Shown one piece after another: positions 33,746-42,018 of a stretch of DNA of 64,000 nucleotides (position 1 is its first letter; every line of letters starts with the position of its first letter). Source of the DNA: Modestobacter roseus. Lineage in GTDB: Bacteria; Actinomycetota; Actinomycetes; Mycobacteriales; Geodermatophilaceae. The notes beneath the pieces are model-generated. The model worked only from the letters and a program-made list of their open reading frames with translations, ran no database searches and was not told the origin of the DNA. The DNA is taken from the NCBI RefSeq assembly GCF_007994135.1, contig NZ_VLKF01000001.1, positions 1,922,001-1,986,000 of the forward strand, in the 5' to 3' direction. Both the position numbers and the translations under genes were made by a program.

Positions 33746-35224
33746 TCAGACACCGGTGCCGCGCAGCGAGACGGTCTTGACCTGGGTGTAGTCCAGGACG
33801 GCGTCGGCGCCCATGGTGCGGCCGAAGCCACTGCGCTTGTAGCCGCCGAAGGGGCCGCCGATGACGCCGGCGCCGAGCGCGGCGTTGACCGCCACCTGGC
33901 CGGCCTGCAGGCCGCGGGCGAACCGGACGGCCTGGCCGACGTCGTTGGTCCACACCGAGGCGACCAGGCCGTAGTCGGTGCCGTTGGCGACCGCGAGGGC
34001 CTCGGCCTCGTCGGCGACGGGGGTGACCCCGAGGACCGGGCCGAAGATCTCCTCCTGGTGGATCCGCATCGCCGGGTCGACGTTGTCGAACAGCGTCGGC
34101 TCGACGAAGAACCCGCGCTCGTACTGCTCGCCGGACGGGCGGCCACCGCCCAGCACGAGGTCGGCGCCCTCCTCCTGGCCCAGCTGCATGTACTTCAGCA
34201 CCCGCTCGTGCTGCTTGCCGTTGATCAGCGGGCCCATGTTGACCTGCTCGTACCAGGGGCCGACCTTGACCTTCGACATCTGCTCGGCCAGGCGCTGCAC
34301 GACCTCGGCGTGGATCGAGCGCTCGACCACCACGCGCGAGCCGGCGGCGCAGATCTGGCCGGTGTTCATCGTGATGCCCATGGCGATCGCCGGGATGGCG
34401 GCGTCCAGGTCGGCGCCGGCCAGGATGACCTGCGGGGACTTGCCGCCCAGCTCCAGGTGCAGCGGGGTGAGGTTCTGCGCGCACGCGGCCATCACCAGGG
34501 CACCGGTGTCCGGCGAGCCGGTGAAGCTCATCCGCCGGATCCGCGGGTGCGCCGGGATCGCGGCGCCGGCCTCGTGGCCGTAGCCGGTGACCACGTTGAC
34601 CACGCCCGGCGGGATGCCCGCCTCCAGCGCCAGCTTGGCCAGCGCCAGCGCGGTCAGCGGGGCGTCCTCGGCCGGCTTGATCACGATGGTGTTGCCGGCG
34701 GCGATCGCCGGGCCGACGTCGTTGACGAACATCGGCGCAGGGGCGTTCCACGGGATGACCGCGCCCACCACGCCGTAGGGCTCGCGCAGGGTGAGCCCGA
34801 TGGCGTCGGGGGTGTAGGTGGGCAGGGTGACGCCCTGCACCTTGTCCGCCTGGCCGGCGATGAAGTTCAGGATCCGGGACATCGGCGGCGGGCCCCAGCT
34901 GGGCCGGCCGACCTCCTGGGACTCCAGCTGGTCCAGCTCGGTCGCGTGCTGGTCGATCAGCTGGGCCCAGCGGGTGATCAGCGCACCGCGGGCGGTGGCG
35001 TTGGTGTCCCGCCAGGCGGGGAAGGCGGCCTCGGCCGCGCGCACGGCGGCGTCGACGTCGTCGGCACCGCCGCGCGGGACCCGGCCGAGCACCTCACCGG
35101 TGGCGGGGTTGATCACGTCGATGGTCTGCCCGCCCGCGGCGGGGACCCAGTCGCCGCCGATCAGCTGGGCGTCGTCGATGAGCAGGGGCGAGCCGGCCTG
35201 CGGGCCGGGAGGGGCGATCGTCAT
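33746..35224 (-). CDS. aldehyde dehydrogenase
   Basis: A 492-residue NAD(P)-dependent aldehyde dehydrogenase of normal length. Catalytic residues are in place: Cys292 in NTGQICAAGSR, Glu258 in LHLELGGKSP, Asn160 in VIPWNAPAP. The cofactor region IVIKPAEDAPLTALAL and FTGSPDTG, and the C-terminal FGPVLGVTPV and FGGYKRSGFGRTMG are typical. It lies between two NDMA-dependent alcohol dehydrogenases (11 nt after one, 60 nt before the other), so alcohol to aldehyde to carboxylic acid is the obvious flow. The acid could then go to the acyl-CoA synthetase or the CoA-transferase nearby. Cytoplasmic. Confidence 0.93.
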   Translation of the reverse strand: MTIAPPGPQAGSPLLIDDAQLIGGDWVPAAGGQTIDVINPATGEVLGRVPRGGADDVDAAVRAAEAAFPAWRDTNATARGALITRWAQLIDQHATELDQLESQEVGRPSWGPPPMSRILNFIAGQADKVQGVTLPTYTPDAIGLTLREPYGVVGAVIPWNAPAPMFVNDVGPAIAAGNTIVIKPAEDAPLTALALAKLALEAGIPPGVVNVVTGYGHEAGAAIPAHPRIRRMSFTGSPDTGALVMAACAQNLTPLHLELGGKSPQVILAGADLDAAIPAIAMGITMNTGQICAAGSRVVVERSIHAEVVQRLAEQMSKVKVGPWYEQVNMGPLINGKQHERVLKYMQLGQEEGADLVLGGGRPSGEQYERGFFVEPTLFDNVDPAMRIHQEEIFGPVLGVTPVADEAEALAVANGTDYGLVASVWTNDVGQAVRFARGLQAGQVAVNAALGAGVIGGPFGGYKRSGFGRTMGADAVLDYTQVKTVSLRGTGV

Positions 35225-35235
35225 GTCCGGTTCCT

Positions 35236-36345
35236 TCAGTGCTCGTGGATGATCACGCCGCGGATGTTCTTGCCGTCCAACATGTCCTGGTAGCCCTGGT
35301 TGACCTCGTCGAGGCGGTAGGTGCGGGTGATCAGCTCGTCGAGCTTCAGGTCACCGGACCGGTAGAGGCTGAGCAGGCGGGGGACGTCGAACAGCGGGTT
35401 GCAGGCGCCGAAGATCGCGCCCTGGATGCGCCGCTGATAGCCGATGAAGACGCCGGGGTGCTCGTTCACCCAGCCGTTGCCGACCGCGGTGACGGTGACC
35501 TGGCCGGCCTTGCCGACGACCTGCAGCGCGTCGGCGATGACCTCGTCGTGCAGCACGCCGACGGTGATGATCGCGTGGTCGGCGAGCTCCCCCCAGGTGA
35601 CCTCGTTGACGAACTCCTGGGCCTCCTTCGCCGTGGCGAAGGTGTGCGTGGCGCCGAAGACGGTGGCCATCTCGCGCTTGAACTCCACCGGGTCGACGAC
35701 GACCACGCGCTGCGCGCCGGCGTACCGGGCGCCCTGCACCGCGTTGCTGCCCACCCCACCCGCGCCGTAGACGACGACGGTCTCGCCGGCGCGCACCCCG
35801 GCGGCGTGCACCGCGCTGCCCCAGCCGGTCGGCACACCGCAGCCGACGAGGGAGGCGACCTCGAAGGGGATGTCCTCGGGGATCGGGATGACGCTGAACT
35901 CGCTGACGACGGCGCGCTCGGAGAAGGTGCCCAGCACGCAGAGGCCGCCGAAGTCCTCCCCGTTCTGGTGGAAGCGGAACGTGCCGTCGGGGAACTGCCC
36001 GGTGGAGGCGTTCTTGCCCTCGTCGCAGAGGTTCTGCCGGGCGGTGGAGCAGTAGCGGCACTTGCCGCAGGCGGGGATGAAGGAGCAGACCACGTGGTCG
36101 CCCACCTTGACCCGGGTGACGCCCTCACCGACGGCCTCGACGATGCCCGCGCCCTCGTGGCCACCGACCACGGGGAAGCGCATCTGCGCGTCGCCCTTCT
36201 GGATGTGGTCGTCGGAGTGGCACATCCCCGCGGCCATGAACTTGATCCGGACCTCGTTGGCGTGGGGCTCGTCGAGCTCGAGCTCGGTGATCTCCCACGG
36301 CTTGCCCGGCTCCCGACAGACCGCGGCGCGTGTGGTCATGCTCAT
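35236..36345 (-). CDS. NDMA-dependent (mycofactocin-type) alcohol dehydrogenase 2
   Basis: The ATG at 36345 has GGAAGGGG upstream and begins the conserved TTRAAVCREPGKPWEITEL; product 369 residues. It is a paralogue of the gene at 32570-33685 with the same marks (MAAGMCHSDDHIQKGDAQ, CGKCRYCSTARQNLC, VYGAGGVGSNAVQGARYAGA, VVDPVEFKREMATVFGATH). Differences cluster in the substrate-lining stretch before GTF.(E/Q)(R/Y)AVVSE, suggesting a different alcohol. The cofactor is expected to stay bound and be re-oxidised by the mycofactocin system. It is the first gene of the alcohol/aldehyde dehydrogenase unit and faces the CoA-transferase operon across a 376-nt divergent region. Confidence 0.9.
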   Translation of the reverse strand: MSMTTRAAVCREPGKPWEITELELDEPHANEVRIKFMAAGMCHSDDHIQKGDAQMRFPVVGGHEGAGIVEAVGEGVTRVKVGDHVVCSFIPACGKCRYCSTARQNLCDEGKNASTGQFPDGTFRFHQNGEDFGGLCVLGTFSERAVVSEFSVIPIPEDIPFEVASLVGCGVPTGWGSAVHAAGVRAGETVVVYGAGGVGSNAVQGARYAGAQRVVVVDPVEFKREMATVFGATHTFATAKEAQEFVNEVTWGELADHAIITVGVLHDEVIADALQVVGKAGQVTVTAVGNGWVNEHPGVFIGYQRRIQGAIFGACNPLFDVPRLLSLYRSGDLKLDELITRTYRLDEVNQGYQDMLDGKNIRGVIIHEH

Positions 36346-36721
36346 CTGGGGCCCCTTCCGTGCTGACGACTGGTGGTACGGGCGCTGGCCGGGGGGCGAG
36401 AGCCTCGCTGGCACCCCGGGGCGAGACCCGGAGCCGAGAGCGACCCTGCCGCCGCGGACGTGGCGTGGGCCACACGTCATTCCGACCGGCGGAAGACGAG
36501 CCGGGTGGACCCCGGTCCGGGTCCCGAGGCGGTCGAGGCCCTGCCTTCCCCCGGGTGGAATCCGTCTTCTCGGGTACTGCGGGGCGTCCATACGTTCGAC
36601 GACGTCCGGGTGACCCTCGACACATCGCCGTCCCGCCTCCGGCGCGGGCCCGCCGTCGGGATGCGCACCAGTGCACGAGCCAGCGCTACCACCGGGGACT
36701 GGCGTGAGAAGGGGACACGGC
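36346..36721. other. 376-nt divergent promoter region
   Basis: It separates the minus-strand dehydrogenase unit from the plus-strand CoA-transferase unit and must hold both promoters. No gene is supported. I see no strong inverted repeat, and no obvious sigma-70 pair. Confidence 0.45.
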
Positions 36722-37483
36722 GTGATCGACAAGTTCCGCGAGGACGTGTTGTCCGTGGTCGACAGGGTGCCGTCGGGTGCGTCGATAGCGGTCGGCGGTT
36801 TCGGCAGCTCCGGTCGCCCGGACCTGCTCCTGGACGCCCTCTGCGAGCTGGACAAGCGTGACCTGCACGTCTACGTGAACAACGTGGGCCACGACTTCAC
36901 CGGCGTCGGGCGGCTGCTGCACGAGGGCCGGCTGCGCCGGGTGACGGCGTCCTTCCCGATCCTGCAGGAGTTCTACGACGAGTACTTCGTCGGCAAGGTG
37001 GAGCTGGAGCTGGTGCCGCAGGGCACCCTGGCCGAGCGGATGCGGGCCGGCGGCTCGGGCATCCCGGCGTTCTTCACCCCGTCCGGGGCCGGGACGATGC
37101 TCGCCGACGGCACCTTCACCCTGCGCTACTCCCCCGACGGCGGGGTCGCCGAGCACGTGCCGGCCAAGGAGCACCGCCTGATCGACGGGCGCGAGTACGT
37201 GCTGGAGACCGGCATCGTCGCCGACTTCGGGATGGTCAAGGCCCACTCCGGCGACCGCAAGGGCAACCTGCGCTTCCGGCTGTCGGCGCGGAACTTCAAC
37301 CCGCTGGCCGGGATGTCGGGCCGGCACACCTTCGCCGAGGTCGACCGGATGGTCGAGGTCGACGAGCTGCACCCCGACGACGTCCACCTGCCCGGCGTCT
37401 TCGTCGACGACGTGCTGCTGACCAGCCCCGCCCGCACCACCACCCCCGACGACAGCCGGCTGATCGCGAGGACCCGCTCATGA
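36722..37483 (+). CDS. 3-oxoacid-type CoA-transferase, subunit A
   Basis: The GTG at 36722 (AAGGGG 8 nt before) gives VIDKFREDVLSVVDRVPSGA, the usual SCOT-A start; product 253 residues. Family marks: SIAVGGFGSSGRPDLLLDAL, VYVNNVGHDFTGVGRLLHEG, VELELVPQGTLAERMRAGGS and GIPAFFTPSGAGTML. With subunit B, whose ATG overlaps its stop, it transfers CoA from an acyl-CoA donor to a free acid, feeding beta-oxidation-like steps. It is less like the acetoacetate enzymes at the N-terminal CELDKRD stretch, so the acid may differ. Confidence 0.9.
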   Translation: MIDKFREDVLSVVDRVPSGASIAVGGFGSSGRPDLLLDALCELDKRDLHVYVNNVGHDFTGVGRLLHEGRLRRVTASFPILQEFYDEYFVGKVELELVPQGTLAERMRAGGSGIPAFFTPSGAGTMLADGTFTLRYSPDGGVAEHVPAKEHRLIDGREYVLETGIVADFGMVKAHSGDRKGNLRFRLSARNFNPLAGMSGRHTFAEVDRMVEVDELHPDDVHLPGVFVDDVLLTSPARTTTPDDSRLIARTRS

Positions 37484-38142
37484 CCGCCACGCAGACCCCG
37501 CCGGTGACCGGCCGCACCCGCGAGGGCATCGCCGAGCGCCTGGCGCAGGACCTGCAGGACGGCTACGTGGTCAACCTCGGCGTCGGCATCCCGCTGGCCG
37601 TGCCGAAGTTCATCCCGGCGGGTGTGGAGGTGGTGCTGCACGCGGAGAACGGGGTGCTGGGCCTCGGCCCGGCCCCCGAGGGCGAGGGCGACGTCGACCT
37701 CACCGACGCGGGCAAGCAGCCGATCACGCTGATGAGCGGGGCGGCGATCACCGACTCGGCGATGTCCTTCGCGATGATCCGCGGCGGCCACCTCGACGTG
37801 ACCGTGCTCGGGGCGCTGCAGGTGTCCGCCGCCGGCGACCTGGCCAACTGGTACGTGCCCGGCCGCAACCCCGCCGTCGGCGGTGCCATGGACCTCGTCG
37901 CCGGCACCCCGCAGGTGTGGGTGACGATGGAGCACTGCGACCGCACGGGCCGCTCGAAGGTCGTGCCCGAGTGCACGATGCCGCTCACCGGCAGGGCGTG
38001 CGTCACGCGCGTCTACACCGACCTGGCGGTCTTCCACGTCGTCGACGGCACCCTGCGGCTGGTGGAGTGCGCCCCCGGCGTCACCCCCGCCGACGTCCGC
38101 GCCCACACCGAGGCGCCCTACACGGAGGACCTGCGCTCGTGA
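37480..38142 (+). CDS. 3-oxoacid-type CoA-transferase, subunit B
   Basis: A 220-residue partner of the upstream subunit A with a 4-nt overlap. The active-site Glu56 that forms the glutamyl-CoA thioester lies in VVLHAENGVLGLGP, and YVVNLGVGIPLAVPKFIP and AAITDSAMSFAMIRGGHLDV are typical of SCOT-B. The end (LVECAPGVTPADVRAHTEAP) is complete. The downstream amidohydrolase starts inside its stop codon (GTGA), so the three genes are translationally coupled. Confidence 0.92.
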   Translation: MTATQTPPVTGRTREGIAERLAQDLQDGYVVNLGVGIPLAVPKFIPAGVEVVLHAENGVLGLGPAPEGEGDVDLTDAGKQPITLMSGAAITDSAMSFAMIRGGHLDVTVLGALQVSAAGDLANWYVPGRNPAVGGAMDLVAGTPQVWVTMEHCDRTGRSKVVPECTMPLTGRACVTRVYTDLAVFHVVDGTLRLVECAPGVTPADVRAHTEAPYTEDLRS

Positions 38143-39035
38143 CCTGGAGCTCGCGCATCGACCTGGACCGGATCACCGCCATCGACGTGCACACCCACGT
38201 GCACCGGTCGGTCTCCGCCCCGCCCCCGGCCGGCAGCAACGCCGACGACATGGGCGCCTACTTCGGCATCGGGTCCATGCCGCAGTACACGCTGCCCGAG
38301 CTCGCCCAGTACTACCGGGAACGGGACATGGCCTGCGTCGCCTTCGGCGTGGACAGCATCTCCCAGACCGGCGACGAGCTGGTGCCCACCAACGAGGAGG
38401 TCGCCGAGCTCGCCGCCGAGCACGCCGACGTCGTCATCCCCTTCGCCAGCATCGACCCCGCCCGGGGCGCCGCCGGCGTCCGCCAGGCCCGCCGGCTGAT
38501 CACCGACCACGGGGTGCGGGGGTTCAAGTTCCACCCCAACACCCAGGGGTTCCACCCCAACGACCGGAAGGCCTACCCGCTGTACGAGGTGATCGCCGAG
38601 CACGGGCTGATCGCGCTGTTCCACACCGGCCAGACCGGGGTGGGCGCCGGCACGCCCGGCGGGGGCGGCATCCGGCTGAAGTACTCCAACCCGATGGACG
38701 TCGACGACGTCGCCGTCGACTTCCCGGACATGGACATCATCCTGGCCCACCCGTCCTTCCCCTGGCAGGACGAGGCGCTGGCGGTGGCCATGCACAAGCC
38801 GCGGGTGCACATCGACCTCTCCGGCTGGTCGCCGAAGTACTTCCCGCCGCAGCTGGTCCGGTACGCGAACAGCCTGCTCAAGAACAAGGTGCTGTTCGGC
38901 TCGGACTTCCCGGTGATCACCCCCGAGCGGTGGATGAAGGACGCGGAGACCATCGGCCTGAAGGACGAGGTCAAGCCGCTGATCTACAAGTCCAACGCCG
39001 CACGGCTGCTCGGGCTGCTCCCGCCCGGACGCTGA
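38139..39035 (+). CDS. amidohydrolase (ACMSD-like), coupled to CoA-transferase
   Basis: The GTG at 38139 overlaps the CoA-transferase B stop (GTGA); product 298 residues. A TIM-barrel amidohydrolase-2 protein: HTH in AIDVHTHVHRS, Lys/His in GFKFHPNTQGFHPN, His in IALFHTGQTGVG, His in IILAHPSFPW and Asp in LFGSDFPVITP. The compact length and these motifs resemble 4-oxalomesaconate or aromatic-acid ring-cleavage hydratases/decarboxylases. It probably acts on the product or precursor of the CoA-transferase step. Third gene of the plus-strand unit, 30 nt before an SDR. Confidence 0.88.
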   Translation: MTWSSRIDLDRITAIDVHTHVHRSVSAPPPAGSNADDMGAYFGIGSMPQYTLPELAQYYRERDMACVAFGVDSISQTGDELVPTNEEVAELAAEHADVVIPFASIDPARGAAGVRQARRLITDHGVRGFKFHPNTQGFHPNDRKAYPLYEVIAEHGLIALFHTGQTGVGAGTPGGGGIRLKYSNPMDVDDVAVDFPDMDIILAHPSFPWQDEALAVAMHKPRVHIDLSGWSPKYFPPQLVRYANSLLKNKVLFGSDFPVITPERWMKDAETIGLKDEVKPLIYKSNAARLLGLLPPGR

Positions 39036-39065
39036 CCCCTCCTCCCACAGACAGGACACACCTCC

Positions 39066-39983
39066 ATGCAGCACGTCGAGGGCAAGGTCGCCTTCATCAC
39101 CGGCGGGTCCAGCGGCATCGGCCGCGGCATCGGGCTCGCCCTGGCCCGGGCCGGGATGACGGTGGTGATCAGCGGCCGCCGCCAGGAGCACATCGACGAG
39201 ACGACCGCGGAGTTCGCCGCCGCCGGGCTCCAGGTCGACGCGGTGCAGCTCGACGTCACCGACGCGGCCGCGGTGGAGGCCGCCGCCGCGGCCACGGTGG
39301 CGAGGCACGGCCGGGTCGACGTGCTGGTGAACAACGCCGGCATCGGGCTGACCGGACCGGTCATGGGCGCCACCGCCAGCGACTGGGACTGGCTGATCGA
39401 CGTCAACATCAAGGGCGTCGGCAACGGGCTGCGGGCGTTCGTGCCGCACATCCGGGCGCACGGCGAGGGCGGCCACATCGTGACCACCACGTCGATGGCC
39501 GGGCTGCTGCCGATCGTCGCCGGGCTGTACTCGATGACCAAGGCCGCGGTGATCGCGCTGTCGGAGGCGCTGGCGATCGAGCTGGCCCCCGAGGGCATCG
39601 GCGTCTCGGCGTACTGCCCGGGGCCGGTGCACTCCAACATCGCCGGTGCGGTCGCCGCCCGGCCGGAGCAGTACGGGGAGAGCGGCTACACCCCGCCGCC
39701 GGCGGAGTTCCTCGAGCGGGCCAAGGACCAGCCGTACATGAGCTACGTGGAGGCGGGCGAGCGGGTGCTGCACGGCATCCGGCGCGGTGACCTGTTCATC
39801 CTCACCCACCCGGAGTTCCGCGACGGGGTGCGGGAGCGGTTCGAGACGACGCTGGCCGCGTTCCCGGACGAGCCGATCGACACCGCGCGGGCCGCGGCGA
39901 TCCCGTTCCTCACCGGCTCGCCGGTCTACGCCCCGGAGAACCGCCTCCCCTCCCCCCAGCTCCCCGACCGCGTCACCAGCTGA
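39066..39983 (+). CDS. short-chain dehydrogenase/reductase with C-terminal extension
   Basis: A 305-residue classical SDR with an intact active site: ITGGSSGIGRGIG, VVISGRRQEH (Arg-Arg, NADP-like), LDVTDAAAV, VLVNNAGIGLTG, Ser in TTTSMAGLL, YSMTK, and AYCPGPVHSNI. It is ~50 residues longer than a minimal SDR; the C-terminal part (RRGDLFILTHPEFRDGVRER) resembles the extended SDRs found beside amidohydrolases and NDMA-dependent dehydrogenases. Last gene of the CoA-transferase unit; a long palindromic repeat begins 4 nt after its stop and probably acts as its terminator. Confidence 0.9.
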   Translation: MQHVEGKVAFITGGSSGIGRGIGLALARAGMTVVISGRRQEHIDETTAEFAAAGLQVDAVQLDVTDAAAVEAAAAATVARHGRVDVLVNNAGIGLTGPVMGATASDWDWLIDVNIKGVGNGLRAFVPHIRAHGEGGHIVTTTSMAGLLPIVAGLYSMTKAAVIALSEALAIELAPEGIGVSAYCPGPVHSNIAGAVAARPEQYGESGYTPPPAEFLERAKDQPYMSYVEAGERVLHGIRRGDLFILTHPEFRDGVRERFETTLAAFPDEPIDTARAAAIPFLTGSPVYAPENRLPSPQLPDRVTS

Positions 39984-39986
39984 CCC

Positions 39987-40046
39987 GGGGCGGTAATGGC
40001 CATTTACGCCCTCCCATCTGAGGGCGGAAATGGCCATTACCGCCCT
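39987..40046. repeat. long palindromic repeat, copy 1
   Basis: A 26-bp arm (39987-40012, core GGTAATGGCCATTTACGCC) and its near-perfect inverse (40021-40046, core GGAAATGGCCATTACCGCC) flank an 8-nt loop. Each arm is itself centred on the palindrome ATGGCCAT. A sister copy lies at 40948-41007, on the other side of the single gene between them. It can act as a terminator for the SDR gene that ends at 39983. Confidence 0.85.
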
Positions 40047-40093
40047 GTGGACGACGGCGGCACTCCCGACCGCCGTTCCGCCACCCTGCTGAG

Positions 40094-40948
40094 GTGTCCA
40101 GGGACCTGACCGGGGTGTTCGTCGGGAGCCACGCGATCGCGGAGGGGCTCGTCACCGCCAAACAGCTGCGGCAGCTGAGCTGGCGACGGGTGGTGCAGGG
40201 CGTCTACGCGGATCCGGCGCTGCCGTTCGACCACCGGTTGCGGTGCACCGGTGTCGCCCTGCTGCTGCCGCGCGGCGCCGCCATCGGCGGGCACTCCGCC
40301 GCCGCCTGGCACGGTGCCCCGTTCGCCGGCCCGCGTGACCCGGTCACCGTCGTCCGCCCGCCGGACGTCGAGTGGAAGGGGCCGCGCGAGGTCCGGGTGC
40401 ACCGGGCCGAGCTGACCGACCACGACGTCGCCCGGCACGACGGCGTCCCGGTCACGACGGCGCAGCGGACCGCCTGGGACGTCGCCGTGCTCGAACCACT
40501 GGGGACGGCGGTGGCCGCGCTGGACGCGATGGTCCGGGCCGGCGCCGTGGACGAGGCCGATCTCGCGCAACTGCTCGCCGCGGGCGCCGGCCGCTGGGGC
40601 GTCGTCCGGGTCCGGCGTGCCTTCGGGCTGGTCGACCCGCGGGCGGAGTCGGCACCGGAGTCGTGGGTCCGGGTGGCCCTGGTGCTGGCGGGGCTGGCAC
40701 CGGTGCCACAGTTCGAGGTACGGGTGGCCGGGCGGTTCGTCGCCCGCACCGACCTGGCCTTCCCGGCGGCGCGGCTGGCGGTCGAGTACGAGGGCGAGCA
40801 CCACTTCGAGGACACCCAGATCGTGCGGGACGACGCACGGATCCGGCGGCTGGAGGCGGCCGGGTGGCGGGTGATCCGGCTCAGCGCGGCCGACCTCCGC
40901 GACCTGGACGCCGTCGTCGCCCGCATCCGCGCCGCCCTGGCCCGCTGA
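40094..40948 (+). CDS. AbiEi-like N-terminus + PD-(D/E)XK (DUF559/Vsr-like) domain protein
   Basis: A 284-residue protein. Residues 1-~80 (GSHAIAEGLVTAKQLRQLSW, RRVVQGVYADP, GGHSAAAWHGAP) look like the wHTH/AbiEi antitoxin-type N-terminus common in actinobacteria. Residues ~180-284 form a Vsr-like endonuclease fold with a possible PD-(D/E)XK set: Glu189, Asp220 in ARTDLAFPAARLAVEYEGEH, Glu231 and Glu233, and a closing IRRLEAAGWRVIRLSAADLR. Such proteins are often annotated as DUF559 or type IV toxin-antitoxin-like; their function is unproved. The GTG at 40094 has only a poor ribosome site. The gene stands alone, bracketed by two copies of a long palindromic repeat, the second starting within its stop codon. 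Confidence 0.75.
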   Translation: MSRDLTGVFVGSHAIAEGLVTAKQLRQLSWRRVVQGVYADPALPFDHRLRCTGVALLLPRGAAIGGHSAAAWHGAPFAGPRDPVTVVRPPDVEWKGPREVRVHRAELTDHDVARHDGVPVTTAQRTAWDVAVLEPLGTAVAALDAMVRAGAVDEADLAQLLAAGAGRWGVVRVRRAFGLVDPRAESAPESWVRVALVLAGLAPVPQFEVRVAGRFVARTDLAFPAARLAVEYEGEHHFEDTQIVRDDARIRRLEAAGWRVIRLSAADLRDLDAVVARIRAALAR

Positions 40949-41007
40949 GGGCGAAAATGGCCATTTCCGCCCCGCGGTCGTCGGGCGGAAATGGCCATTT
41001 TCGCCCT
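40948..41007. repeat. long palindromic repeat, copy 2
   Basis: A perfect 25-bp inverted repeat: left arm 40948-40972 (core GAAAATGGCCATTTCCGCC), right arm 40983-41007 (core GGAAATGGCCATTTTCGCC), 10-nt loop. It shares the ATGGCCAT-centred unit with copy 1 at 39987-40046. The left arm starts on the last base of the upstream stop codon. Confidence 0.88.
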
Positions 41008-41064
41008 GCACGAAGGGCGGGGCCCGGACCGGTCGTCACCGGTCCGGGCCCCGCCCTCTCGTGC
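41008..41064. terminator. very strong bidirectional terminator hairpin
   Basis: GGGCGGGGCCCGGACCGGT (41015-41033) pairs with ACCGGTCCGGGCCCCGCCC (41038-41056) across a 4-nt loop, and GCACGA (41008-41013) with TCGTGC (41059-41064) extends the stem. It abuts repeat copy 2 and lies 19 nt after the stop (41084) of the long minus-strand operon. Confidence 0.8.
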
Positions 41065-41083
41065 GCCCGCGGGCCGAGGCAGG

Positions 41084-42016
41084 TCAGCCGGCGGGGGTCT
41101 GGTCCAGCGGGACGAGCGGCACCGGGCCGGTGAGCTCGTCGGGGTCGGCCGGGAAGTAGGCGAAGTTCTTCGCCCGCGCGCCGCCGTCGACGACCAGGTC
41201 GGTGCCGGTGATCAGCCGCGCGTAGTCCGAGCACAGCCAGGCGACGGCGTGGCCGATGTCGGTCGGCGTGCCGGTGCTGCCCATCGGCACCAGCGGCGGG
41301 CGCTCCCCGCTCCACCGGGCGGGACGGCGCCACGGCTCCTCCCCCGCGCCGCCGCCCAGGCCGCCGCCCTTGCGTCCGGCGTTGAGCATGTCCGCCGGGC
41401 GCCCGGCCGCCGCGTACTCGGCCAGCAACTCCGGGTTGTCGACCGTCGGCGCGGTCGGCGTGTAGCTGTTCACCCGGATGCCGTAGGGCGCGAGGTCCAT
41501 CGCGGCGGCGCGGACGAAGTTGTTCACCCCGCCCTTGTTGAACGCGTAGGCGATCACCCCGGCCGAGCCGTTCCAGCCGTTGGACGAGGAGATGCACACG
41601 ATGGAGCCGCGGATGCCACGCTCGGCCATCGCCCGGCCGACGATCTTGGTGTTCAGGAAGTAGCCGAGCCCGGACACCTTGATCGAGCGCTCGAAGGTGC
41701 CGGCGTCCTCGTCGAGCACGCCCTTGCCGCCGAGCATCGCGGCGTTGTTGACCAGGATGTCGATCCGGCCCCACTGCTCCAGGACGGCGTCGACGTAGCC
41801 CTGCACCGCGGCCTCGTCGGTGACGTCGCCGGGGGCGGCCATCGCCTCACCGCCGTTGCGCTCGATCCGGGCCATCGCGGTCTTGATCACGTCGTCGCTG
41901 ACGTCGTTGCACGCCACCTTGGCGCCGTACCGGGACAGCGCCAGCGCGATGCCGCTGCCGATGTTCGGCCCGACGCCGGTGACCAGGGCGACCTTGCCCT
42001 CGAGGCTGACCTCCAC
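41084..42016 (-). CDS. short-chain dehydrogenase/reductase (last gene of the CGSC operon)
   Basis: The GTG at 42016 gives VEVSLEGKVALVTGVG, a standard SDR start; product 310 residues. The cofactor loop is TGVGPNIGSGIA, slightly unusual; ACNDVSDDV (Asp after beta-2, NAD-like), GDVTDE, ILVNNAAMLGG, Ser in VCISSSNGWNG, active-site YAFNK and VNSYTPTAP follow. An insertion (NAGRKGGGLGGGAGEEPWRR) sits in the substrate loop, and the C-terminus adds ~25 residues (KNFAYFPADPDELTGPVPLV). It starts 2 nt past the stop of the small CxxC gene and ends the minus-strand operon before a strong terminator. Confidence 0.9.
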   Translation of the reverse strand: MEVSLEGKVALVTGVGPNIGSGIALALSRYGAKVACNDVSDDVIKTAMARIERNGGEAMAAPGDVTDEAAVQGYVDAVLEQWGRIDILVNNAAMLGGKGVLDEDAGTFERSIKVSGLGYFLNTKIVGRAMAERGIRGSIVCISSSNGWNGSAGVIAYAFNKGGVNNFVRAAAMDLAPYGIRVNSYTPTAPTVDNPELLAEYAAAGRPADMLNAGRKGGGLGGGAGEEPWRRPARWSGERPPLVPMGSTGTPTDIGHAVAWLCSDYARLITGTDLVVDGGARAKNFAYFPADPDELTGPVPLVPLDQTPAG

Positions 42017-42018
42017 GC

